The notes beneath the pieces are model-generated. The model saw nothing but the letters and a program-made list of their open reading frames with translations, had not been told where the DNA came from and did no database searches. From an uncultured Lachnospiraceae bacterium (lineage in GTDB: Bacteria > Bacillota_A > Clostridia > Lachnospirales > Lachnospiraceae), in contig CAJLNC010000071.1 of NCBI GenBank assembly GCA_905207905.1, forward strand, positions 1 through 12,294: DNA of 12,294 bases, given 5' to 3'. This document shows positions 5,960 to 12,294 of this stretch, piece by piece (within the stretch, counting starts at the first letter, position 1; each line of letters starts with the position of its first letter). A program made the translations under genes and the position numbers.

Positions 5960-7360
5960 TCATTCACCTCGAAGATACGCTTTCACCTGTTCCTCCACCG
6001 GGTCATACAGATCCGGCTTGATGCCCATATACTTACATGCCTCATACAGCACCGGAACCACATCCTTATGGATACCTACACAGTGATGGATGTACGGGCC
6101 TTCCACAATCTTAGCCTCCAAACGTTTGATATTTTCTACCTCAACCCACAGATAAGTGCCCATGCCCTTGGGGCCGTCCACACCTTTCGCGTTGCCAAGA
6201 AGCAAAGAGTACTCTCCATTGTCCCCGTCAAAACGTGCCAGCGTCACCAAACCATGCTTTGCCTCTGCAGTGATAGCTCCCGGATGGTCAAAGGCCAGCG
6301 GATAGGTGATCTTCGGTGTCTCTTTAGCCACAGAGATGGGCCAGGGGCCGCAGTGCTGAAGCAGCTCGCCGTTGGGAATATCCGGATGACGGATAGTCCA
6401 GTCTGCAAAAAAGCTTCTGTCTGTATCCATACCGGCAGCCTCCACCAGCAAAGCAGTGATGGCTCCGTGGATATCCGTTTCGCAGACTACCGGGATTCCC
6501 TCCTCATTCAGCAGAGAATTGGCAGCACAGGGCATGATCCCTAGCTCGCACTGAAGCTGATTCCAGCACTGGATCGCCACAGCCTGACAACCGTACTTCA
6601 CCGTAAGATTCTTCATGGCCACTTTAAGGGCTGCCACGTTCTCCAGCTCATTCTCCTTAATCTGAATCTCCATATTCTCCCGACAGTAGTCGATGACCTT
6701 TTCCACCTCTGTGCCCTCTTCCTTGGCCCTCTTCACTTCATCAGTCAGCTCCGGCATAGGAATGGGGGACAACTGAATATTGAATTTCTCCAGCAGTTCT
6801 CCTTCGTTGCACATGGTTGTCCAAAAATCAAAAGGCCTGGTGGAAATCTGTAAAATCCGCATATTCCGAAAAGTTCTCACTACGTTGCAGACCGCCAGAA
6901 AATCTTTGACTCCCCGCTCAAACACCGGATCATTCAATCTGCAGTTGGTCATATAGGTAAAAGGAACTCGAAATCTGCGCAGCACCTTGCCTGTGGCAAA
7001 GAGCCCGCACTGAGTATCTCTTAAACGGACACCGTCCGGCTCCGGACGTTCATCTAAAGGTCCCCACAAAAGCACAGGAACATTCAGCTCCTTCGCCAAT
7101 CTGGCGCACTCATATTCTGTACCGAAATTACAGTGAGGAAGAAATAATCCGTCAATCTTCTCTGCCTTAAACTTCTCTGCAATCTTTCTTCTGTCTTCAT
7201 CGTTGTAAAGCAGACCTTCTTCATTAATATCTGTGATATCTACAAAATCAACGCCCAACTCCTCCAGACGCTTTGCCGTCAGTCCCCGGTATTTGATAGC
7301 GTCCGGAGCACTGAAAATACTTCTTCTGGTAGGCGCAAATCCAATCTTAATATGTGCCAT
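5960..7360 (-). CDS. L-fucose/L-arabinose isomerase-like sugar isomerase
   Basis: This 466-residue cytoplasmic enzyme belongs to the L-fucose/L-arabinose isomerase superfamily (COG2407-like), which interconverts aldoses and ketoses using a divalent metal. The N-terminal domain has a Rossmann-like pattern with IDGLFLPHCNFG around 69-80. The central and C-terminal part carries likely metal and catalytic positions: E272 in CELG, E294 and D296 in CETDIHG, and H336 in QHCG, after the family motif FADW (318-321). An AAGGAGG site six bases before the ATG supports the start. It sits between RbsD and transketolase, so it probably converts the imported aldopentose into the ketose used by the kinase at 2608-4086. 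The sequence does not fix the substrate; D-arabinose, D-ribose, L-sugars and D-apiose are all conceivable. It is shorter than classical L-fucose isomerases (nearly 600 residues). Confidence 0.85.
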   Translation of the reverse strand: MAHIKIGFAPTRRSIFSAPDAIKYRGLTAKRLEELGVDFVDITDINEEGLLYNDEDRRKIAEKFKAEKIDGLFLPHCNFGTEYECARLAKELNVPVLLWGPLDERPEPDGVRLRDTQCGLFATGKVLRRFRVPFTYMTNCRLNDPVFERGVKDFLAVCNVVRTFRNMRILQISTRPFDFWTTMCNEGELLEKFNIQLSPIPMPELTDEVKRAKEEGTEVEKVIDYCRENMEIQIKENELENVAALKVAMKNLTVKYGCQAVAIQCWNQLQCELGIMPCAANSLLNEEGIPVVCETDIHGAITALLVEAAGMDTDRSFFADWTIRHPDIPNGELLQHCGPWPISVAKETPKITYPLAFDHPGAITAEAKHGLVTLARFDGDNGEYSLLLGNAKGVDGPKGMGTYLWVEVENIKRLEAKIVEGPYIHHCVGIHKDVVPVLYEACKYMGIKPDLYDPVEEQVKAYLRGE

Positions 7361-7464
7361 AACTTACCTCCTTGATTATTGTGTCGATAGTACAGCGAAT
7401 ATAAATGAACCGCTCTATTTATTTGTCTGATTGTTCGATTACATCCTTATCGTTAATCGTTGTA
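7361..7464. other. 104-base gap between rbsD and the isomerase gene
   Basis: This is the longest internal gap between the transporter and enzyme genes, and it is AT-rich. Besides the AAGGAGG ribosome site of the isomerase (7366-7372), I see only TATATT-like boxes on the minus strand without a matching -35 box, and a distant TAGTAC/GTACTA pair. A weak internal promoter is possible but not shown. No terminator hairpin was found, so co-transcription is likely. Confidence 0.4.
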
Positions 7465-7866
7465 CTAGGCCGGAAATGCCACCCCTGCCCGTAAGATAAT
7501 ATTGGGATAGGGTGTAAATTCTCCAGTGCGCACTGCAAATTTTACCTGAGCAGACAGCTCCTTCAGCTGTATATGAGGGATCTCTTCCTCCTCTGCCCCA
7601 GCTAACTTTTCTCTGATGTAAGCCAGCAGACGGGGATTCTTCTGCTCAATCTCTTCTGCAATGGTGTATGCCTCCACCACCGTCTCGCCAAGAATGGCGT
7701 CCATAGTCTGCTCAAAGGTGGGAACTCCTCCGCAGAGGGCAAGATCCACAATGGGCACTCCCTTGGGAATGGGCATTCCTGCGTCTCCCACCATAAACAG
7801 ATCCTTGTGTCCCAGGGCTGCAATATAACCAGCCAGCTGGGCATTCAAAACACCGCCTTTTTTCAT
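7465..7866 (-). CDS. rbsD: D-ribose pyranase (RbsD/FucU-family sugar mutarotase)
   Basis: This 133-residue cytoplasmic protein catalyses interconversion of cyclic sugar forms, classically beta-pyranose and beta-furanose ribose. It starts MKKGGVLN, like E. coli RbsD (MKKGTVLN). It keeps the catalytic H20, D28 in GDAGMPIP, the AEEIEQKNP segment and the C-terminal TPYPNIILRAGV. I chose the ATG at 7866, which has AAAGGAGGG upstream. A longer frame to 7920 would add 18 residues and overlap the permease gene. It follows the permease by 22 bases. Its presence argues that the imported sugar can exist as a pyranose or needs anomer conversion before the isomerase. The operon has no RbsK, so despite the family name the physiological sugar may not be ribose. 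Confidence 0.92.
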   Translation of the reverse strand: MKKGGVLNAQLAGYIAALGHKDLFMVGDAGMPIPKGVPIVDLALCGGVPTFEQTMDAILGETVVEAYTIAEEIEQKNPRLLAYIREKLAGAEEEEIPHIQLKELSAQVKFAVRTGEFTPYPNIILRAGVAFPA

Positions 7867-7888
7867 ATTCAGGAACCCTCCTTTGTCG

Positions 7889-8929
7889 TTATTTGTTTTC
7901 GTTGCGAGCCTGCAGAGCAATCTTAGCCTGCAGATTTCTCTGAGTCTGATCGATGACTACTGCCAGGATGATCACCATACCGCGGATGACATTCTGCCAG
8001 AAATCAGACACACCGCACATAGTCATACCGTCATTGATTACGCCGATTACAAAAGCTCCCACCACAGTACCTAAAATAGTGCCGGATCCGCCTGCCATGG
8101 AAGTGCCTCCAAGAACAGTAGCTGCGATGGCGTTCATCTCCCAGCCATCTCCGGACTTTGGATGAGCTGCGGACAACTGAGCAGTGTTGATGATACCAAC
8201 CCATGCTGCACAGAAGCCAGAAATCATATAAACCAGAATTTTAATCTTATCTGCCTTGATACCAGAAAGGCGGGCAGACTTCTCATTGCCTCCTACTGCC
8301 AGCACATACCATCCAAAGGGCAACTTTTTTAACAGAATTAGCGCAATCACCGCCAGAATAGCGAATACATACACACCGGCAGGAATGTTGGCTAGGTTGC
8401 TTCCCAGGGCCTTAAAACCAGTATTGCCCAGTCCCTCATATCCTCCCAGATCGGAGAAGGTAGCTCCGCCGGAACGCAGGTTCGCAAATCCGCGGCAGAT
8501 ATACATGGTACCAAGAGTGGCAATAAAAGGAGCCACATTCAGTTTTGTGATGATCAGACCATTGATGGCTCCGATCAGGCAGCCTGCCAGAAGCATCAAT
8601 ACCACGATCACCGGAACGCTGAAATAAAGAGTCACACCTGCAAAAGGAAGCACCAAACCTTCCTGAAGCAGTCCTCCGGTAAGCATTCCTACAAGTCCCA
8701 CAACAGAACCTACGGACAGATCAATACCTCCAGTAATAATTACAAAGGTCATTCCAAGAGCCAGAATACCATATAAGGATACATGCTTTGCCACCATGGT
8801 CAGCGTGGCAGAAGATAAGAAATTACTTCTAGCAATGCTGAAAAAGATCACCAGCAGGATCAGCACAATAAAGGTACGGCCCTTTAAAATTGTCATTAAA
8901 ATTTGATTTGAATCTTTTGATTTTTTCAT
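7889..8929 (-). CDS. Ribose-type sugar ABC transporter permease (RbsC-like)
   Basis: This 346-residue integral membrane protein forms the sugar channel of a CUT2-class importer, probably as a homodimer. Many hydrophobic segments are visible, beginning at about residues 19-33 and 52-66, with others near 104-126, 185-200, 230-248 and 285-298. Family motifs are GGIDLSVG (67-74), NVAPFIATLGT (131-141), GGNEKSARLSGI (213-224, the likely ATPase-coupling region) and VLGGTSMAGGSGT (272-284). The N-terminus is lysine-rich and cytoplasmic. Length matches RbsC relatives (about 320-350). An AAGGAG site precedes the ATG. It lies 20 bases after the ATPase gene and 22 bases before rbsD, a normal operon arrangement. 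Substrate choice depends mainly on the binding protein. Confidence 0.94.
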   Translation of the reverse strand: MKKSKDSNQILMTILKGRTFIVLILLVIFFSIARSNFLSSATLTMVAKHVSLYGILALGMTFVIITGGIDLSVGSVVGLVGMLTGGLLQEGLVLPFAGVTLYFSVPVIVVLMLLAGCLIGAINGLIITKLNVAPFIATLGTMYICRGFANLRSGGATFSDLGGYEGLGNTGFKALGSNLANIPAGVYVFAILAVIALILLKKLPFGWYVLAVGGNEKSARLSGIKADKIKILVYMISGFCAAWVGIINTAQLSAAHPKSGDGWEMNAIAATVLGGTSMAGGSGTILGTVVGAFVIGVINDGMTMCGVSDFWQNVIRGMVIILAVVIDQTQRNLQAKIALQARNENK

Positions 8930-8949
8930 CGAATAGCTCCTTCCCCGCC

Positions 8950-10488
8950 TTATGCACTTTTTCCGGTTCCCAATCCGGCGTAAGAGGTACGCACAAGGGC
9001 ATCTTCACAAATTTCATCGCCGACCAGCTCGCCGGTACATTTGCCATTGGACAATACGTAAATCCTGTCCGCAATAGCCATAATCTCTTTTAACTCAGAA
9101 GATATCACAATAATGGAAAGTCCTCTCTCCGAGAATTCGTGGATAATCTCAAAGACCTCCGTCTTTGCTCCAATATCAATACCTCTGGAAGGTTCATCCA
9201 GCAAAAGCACGGTAGGATTGGTCAAAAGGCCTTTTCCGATCACCACTTTCTGCTGGTTTCCTCCGGAGAGGGACAGAATGGGAAGCTTCTTGTCTGCCAC
9301 CTTGATGTGGATATCTTTGATCTCTGCATCTACTGCCGTTTCCTCTTCCTTATTGTTCAGGAAAATCCCCTTCACATACTTCTGTAGGGATGCAATGGAG
9401 GTATTTTTGCAGATATCCAGTGTCTGAATCAGTCCCTGTCTCTGCCGATCCTCCGGCACCAGTGCAAACCCATTCTTGATCTGATCAGAAACACTTCGGA
9501 TCTTCAACGGCTTACCCTTATAGATCACTTCTCCTGTGTGTTCCGGATGAAGGCCCATCAAACACTCAAACAGTTCGCTTCGTCCGGCTCCCAAAAGGCC
9601 ATAGATACCAAGCACCTCACCCTTTTTCAGGTACATGCTCACATCATCCAGCAGCCATCCCCCACCTTTCTTAGGAAGGCGCAGATGATTGATTTCCAGA
9701 ACTTTTTCCGCTTTGGTAAGATCAATGGAACGTTCAAACCGATGATACTGGGTATTTTTGCCCACCATATTCTCAACGATCCAACTCAGATCAATATCCT
9801 TTACATCCGCATCTGCCACATACTTTCCGTCCCGAAGGATCGTGACATGGTCTCCGATCTCCATAATCTCCTCCAGACGATGAGATATGTATACAATAGA
9901 AATTCCCTGCTCCAGAAGTTCTCTCATGATTTTAAAGAGCACTTTCACTTCTGCAGCTGACAGAGAGGATGTAGGCTCGTCCATGATCAGCACCCGCAAA
10001 TCATCCTGAATCAGATTTCTCGCAATCTCTACCATCTGCTGCTGACCCACTCTCAGATCTCCTACCATAGTCTCCGGTGGAATCTCATGCTCTAGGTGCT
10101 TTAAGATCTTTTCTGCGCCCTTTATATGCTCTCTGTCATTGAGGAAGGGCCCATTTTTATGCTCATGGCCTACAAAGATATTCTGATATACCGTCATATT
10201 AGGAAAAAGGCTCAATTCCTGATGGATAATTCCGATGCCCTTTGCCCTGGCTGCATTCGTATCCTTAAAGTAAACTTCCTGGCCGTCCATATACATCTTT
10301 CCAGCAGAGGGCTGCTCGATTCCTGCGATCATTTTCATCAGAGTGGACTTTCCAGCCCCATTCTCTCCGATGAGTACATTCACCTTTCCTTTTAAAAGAT
10401 CAAAGGAAACGCCGTCCAAAGCCTTTGTACCAGGGTATATTTTATCTATTTTTTCACAATGGAGAACAACATTTGGATCATCAAACAT
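8950..10488 (-). CDS. Ribose-type sugar ABC transporter ATP-binding protein (RbsA-like, two ATPase domains)
   Basis: This 512-residue protein energises the importer and carries two nucleotide-binding domains in one chain, as in RbsA/MglA/XylG. Domain 1 has Walker A GENGAGKST (41-49), a Q-loop at Q90, an LRVGQQQ signature near 145-151 and Walker B VLIMDEPT (166-173). Domain 2 has a degenerate P-loop GLLGAGRSE (297-305, Arg in place of Lys), the signature LSGGNQQK (407-414) and Walker B VLLLDEPS (427-434). The degenerate second P-loop is normal for this family, so only one site may hydrolyse ATP. A GAGGAGGAG ribosome site precedes the ATG. The gene starts 15 bases after the DUF2291 lipoprotein gene, indicating co-transcription. 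Confidence 0.95.
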   Translation of the reverse strand: MFDDPNVVLHCEKIDKIYPGTKALDGVSFDLLKGKVNVLIGENGAGKSTLMKMIAGIEQPSAGKMYMDGQEVYFKDTNAARAKGIGIIHQELSLFPNMTVYQNIFVGHEHKNGPFLNDREHIKGAEKILKHLEHEIPPETMVGDLRVGQQQMVEIARNLIQDDLRVLIMDEPTSSLSAAEVKVLFKIMRELLEQGISIVYISHRLEEIMEIGDHVTILRDGKYVADADVKDIDLSWIVENMVGKNTQYHRFERSIDLTKAEKVLEINHLRLPKKGGGWLLDDVSMYLKKGEVLGIYGLLGAGRSELFECLMGLHPEHTGEVIYKGKPLKIRSVSDQIKNGFALVPEDRQRQGLIQTLDICKNTSIASLQKYVKGIFLNNKEEETAVDAEIKDIHIKVADKKLPILSLSGGNQQKVVIGKGLLTNPTVLLLDEPSRGIDIGAKTEVFEIIHEFSERGLSIIVISSELKEIMAIADRIYVLSNGKCTGELVGDEICEDALVRTSYAGLGTGKSA

Positions 10489-10503
10489 AATGCTCCTCCT
10501 CTT

Positions 10504-11091
10504 TTATTCGATTGTCATTGCTACAGGAGTAATGGTAATAGTACCATTGCTTTCCACTGCTGCTCCAGTGAAGGTCACCTTCTTACCCGCCGCGCTCTCA
10601 TCCAAAGCCAGCGGTGCAACCACCTGCGCATCTACTTCTTTATTCAGAGCTTTTGCATATTGAGACCATTCAGTCTGATTGGTAAAGCTCTCAAAGGTCT
10701 TAATAGTCTGGGTGTCCCGGATCGCTGTTCCGGAATAAACACCCCCTGCCTGTATCTTGATCTGGGCATCTCCGCTGTATCCTTCCGGTTCTATCAGCAG
10801 AAAATGCTTCGGTGTTTCTGTATTAAACTCTGTGATCACTGCTGTTCCGGCAACCACAGCGCCGCTCCCCACGCCATCTCCGTTTAAGAGTTCTGTAAGA
10901 TCCACAGCCTTTCCGGTAAGCTCCTCCACCACACTAGCCCAATCGCTGCCAGATTCTGCGCTGGAGTCAAATACTTCCTTCCCTGAATAAGCTGCTTCCT
11001 CTCCGATGGGGACTACTGTCACAAAGCCGCATCCGGTAAGAGAGACTGCCAGTAATGCCGAAACTGCAAATAGGGGTATTCTTTTCTTCAT
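10504..11091 (-). CDS. DUF2291-type lipoprotein associated with sugar ABC importer
   Basis: This 195-residue protein has a classic lipoprotein signal: basic MKKR, a hydrophobic stretch, then lipobox LTGC with acylated C21. Mature features resemble the DUF2291 family, described as predicted periplasmic lipoproteins: AVDLTELL (62-69), IKIQAGGVYSGTAIRD (111-126), FTNQTEW (136-142), VVAPLAL and VTFTGA (172-177). The second half looks like a small beta-rich fold. The molecular role of the family is unknown to me, though relatives sit beside ribose- or xylose-type importers. Here it lies between the binding protein and the ATPase, 15 bases before the latter. The AAGGAG site is 10 bases before the ATG. 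Because the binding protein lacks a lipid anchor, this lipoprotein could help hold it at the membrane, but that is a hypothesis. Confidence 0.8.
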   Translation of the reverse strand: MKKRIPLFAVSALLAVSLTGCGFVTVVPIGEEAAYSGKEVFDSSAESGSDWASVVEELTGKAVDLTELLNGDGVGSGAVVAGTAVITEFNTETPKHFLLIEPEGYSGDAQIKIQAGGVYSGTAIRDTQTIKTFESFTNQTEWSQYAKALNKEVDAQVVAPLALDESAAGKKVTFTGAAVESNGTITITPVAMTIE

Positions 11092-11122
11092 TTTTCATCT
11101 TCTCCTTGCCGTTTTTTTATAC

Positions 11123-11149
11123 AAAAGGGCGGCGCACTGCACCGCCCTT
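11123..11149 (-). terminator. Hairpin between binding-protein gene and the rest of the importer; partial terminator
   Basis: On the minus strand AAGGGCGGTGC, loop AGT, GCGCCGCCCTT forms an 11-bp stem (one G-U pair) at 11149-11125, followed by TTTTGTAT. It sits in the 122-base gap between the binding-protein stop codon (11214) and the DUF2291 start (11091). The stem is strong but the U run is short, so partial termination or protection of the binding-protein mRNA is likely. That would give much more binding protein than membrane components, a common pattern in such importers. Confidence 0.7.
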
Positions 11150-11213
11150 ATAATCACTTTCGCCTCAGACTGTACATAAGGTATCTGTACAATCCCAAAC
11201 AATTATTACAAAA

Positions 11214-12233
11214 TTACTCTGTATAAACAAATCCTGCCAGATTCTCTACATTATCAGCAGTAATTGCGATACAGGGGATCAACTGTTTCTCAGATTCCGG
11301 AGCAGTTCCGTTTAAGTAAGCGTCTGCCTGCTGTACAGCCATCTCAGTAATCAGAGCGATCTGCTGAAGAGCAGTACCTACCATATGTCCATCTTTGATG
11401 TATGCTGCTGCATCGTCAGAACCATCTACACCGATGATCTTGATATCTTCCCGTCCTGCATCCAGACAAGCCTGTACAGCGCCGCATGCCATGGTGTCAT
11501 TTCCGCAGATGATACCAGTGATCTCAGGATTGGACTGAAGGATCGCTTCCGTTTTCTCATAAGCCTCTGTCTGATCCCAGTTAGCGGACTGCTGAGCTAC
11601 CATCTCCAGATCCGGATACTCATCAATCACAGAATGGAAGTTCTCGGAACGCACCTGACAGTTGGTATCAGATTCAAGTCCAAGCAGCTCTGCATATTTG
11701 CCTTCATAATTCATAGCCTCAACCCATGCTTCTGCGATGGCTGCTGCCCCCTGTGCGTTATCAGCTACCAGCTGAGCTGCTGCCAAACCAGTCTGATTGA
11801 TCTCACGGTCAACCAGGAATGTGGGAATACCTGCATCGTATGCCTTCTGCACTGCCTCAATGGATGCGTCTGCACCTGCATTGTCACAGATAATAGCTGC
11901 TGCGCCGTCTGCGATGGCTGCCTCAAACATCTCCAGCTGTTTGGAAGCATCATCATCATGAGACTGACATTTTACTTCATATCCCAATTCTTCACCGGTA
12001 GCAGTTGCAATATCCTGGACAGTCTTAAAATAAATATTAGAAGGAGAGGGAGTAATGCAGTAGATAATCTTGCTTCCGCCGCCAGGAAGAAGTTCGCCTG
12101 CTTCAGCCTCTGTTGCTTCGGCAGCAGCCTCAGTAGCAGCTTCTGTTGTCTCTTCTGCCATAGCCATTCCTGCAAATGCGCTTCCCACCATGGCTGCTGT
12201 CATCAAACCTGCCAATACTTTTTTCATCTTCAT
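11214..12233 (-). CDS. Sugar ABC transporter substrate-binding protein (RbsB-like, pentose-type pocket)
   Basis: This 339-residue extracellular protein captures sugar for the importer. Residues 1-26 form a signal peptide (MKMKK, hydrophobic core, cleavage near AMA-EE) with no cysteine lipobox. A Thr/Glu/Ala-rich linker covers about 27-48, then a type I periplasmic-binding fold begins at KIIYCI (55). Pocket positions align with E. coli RbsB at near-constant spacing: N66, Y68, F69, D142-R143, R195, W219, N245, D270 and Q290. RbsB has N13, F15, F16, D89-R90, R141, F164, N190, D215 and Q235. Two aromatic changes (Phe to Tyr and Phe to Trp) mean a related but perhaps different pentose. AAAGGAGG lies 7 bases before the ATG. 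It is first in the operon and likely the most highly expressed gene, given the hairpin after it. Confidence 0.93.
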   Translation of the reverse strand: MKMKKVLAGLMTAAMVGSAFAGMAMAEETTEAATEAAAEATEAEAGELLPGGGSKIIYCITPSPSNIYFKTVQDIATATGEELGYEVKCQSHDDDASKQLEMFEAAIADGAAAIICDNAGADASIEAVQKAYDAGIPTFLVDREINQTGLAAAQLVADNAQGAAAIAEAWVEAMNYEGKYAELLGLESDTNCQVRSENFHSVIDEYPDLEMVAQQSANWDQTEAYEKTEAILQSNPEITGIICGNDTMACGAVQACLDAGREDIKIIGVDGSDDAAAYIKDGHMVGTALQQIALITEMAVQQADAYLNGTAPESEKQLIPCIAITADNVENLAGFVYTE

Positions 12234-12294
12234 AATGATTCCTCCTTTAAAATAAATAATTTATTTCCGGGTTTCTGTCCCCGTCCCTTATAGT
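12234..12294 (-). promoter_or_regulatory. Operon leader with candidate -10 box; promoter partly outside the window
   Basis: The minus strand shows TATAAG at 12292-12287, a possible -10 box whose -35 would be beyond the window. A CGGG/CCCG inverted pair (12268-12271 and 12280-12283) lies near the expected transcription start and could be part of an operator. A 17-base AT palindrome (12250-12266) and AAAGGAGG follow before the ATG. None closely matches the palindrome at 1295-1308. The operon may also contain genes upstream of this window. Confidence 0.3.

Noticed and set aside
7867..7920. Longer start for the RbsD protein (18 more residues)
   Set aside because: It would overlap the permease gene and add residues absent from RbsD; the ATG at 7866 has a strong ribosome site and gives the canonical MKKG start.
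9571..9600. Second P-loop of the ATPase has Arg for Lys, suggesting a broken gene
   Set aside because: A degenerate second ATPase site is usual in RbsA-type double ATPases, and the rest of the domain is intact.
11385..12293. Long plus-strand open frame (302 codons) opposite the binding-protein gene
   Set aside because: It is cysteine- and serine-rich without recognisable domains and lies antisense to a clear binding-protein gene with a good ribosome site, so it is a shadow frame.

Overview
The window reads as one sugar-utilisation locus of a Firmicute, most likely a Lachnospiraceae-type gut clostridium. This is inferred from the strong AGGAGG-type ribosome binding sites, the moderate GC content, AT-rich intergenic gaps, and a solute-binding protein whose signal peptide is followed by a Thr/Glu/Ala-rich linker. 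No marker gene in the window proves the genus. Every gene is on the minus strand, so transcription runs from high to low coordinates.

Layout in transcription order: a ribose-type sugar ABC importer with a solute-binding protein (11214-12233), a small DUF2291-type lipoprotein (10504-11091), a double ATPase (8950-10488) and a permease (7889-8929). RbsD (D-ribose pyranase family, 7465-7866) follows. Then come the catabolic enzymes: an L-fucose/L-arabinose-isomerase-like sugar isomerase (5960-7360), a transketolase split into N- and C-terminal subunits (5108-5938 and 4183-5115), and an FGGY sugar kinase resembling glycerol kinase but with altered substrate residues (2608-4086). Two closely related LacI-family regulators follow (1559-2578 and 259-1260). 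The second has its own upstream region with a perfect 14-bp palindrome and a candidate promoter. A terminator hairpin ends the locus, and a separately promoted tRNA-Gly(TCC), cut by the window edge, lies beyond it.

The genes suggest one pathway: import of a pentose-like sugar, mutarotation by RbsD, aldose-ketose isomerisation, phosphorylation of the ketose, and a two-carbon transfer by the split transketolase into the pentose phosphate pool. There is no RbsK-type ribokinase, ribose-5-phosphate isomerase or epimerase here, so this is not a simple ribose operon. The importer, isomerase, kinase and two-subunit transketolase set has the same logic as the published D-apiose route through D-apulose-4-phosphate. 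A D-arabinose/D-ribulose route is an alternative. The substrate cannot be settled from sequence alone.

No CRISPR array, insertion sequence, phage gene or rRNA was seen. The most interesting points are the unassigned pathway, the tandem regulators that share a DNA-recognition segment and appear to lack the usual LacI hinge helix, the associated palindrome, and a lipoprotein paired with a binding protein that has no lipid anchor.
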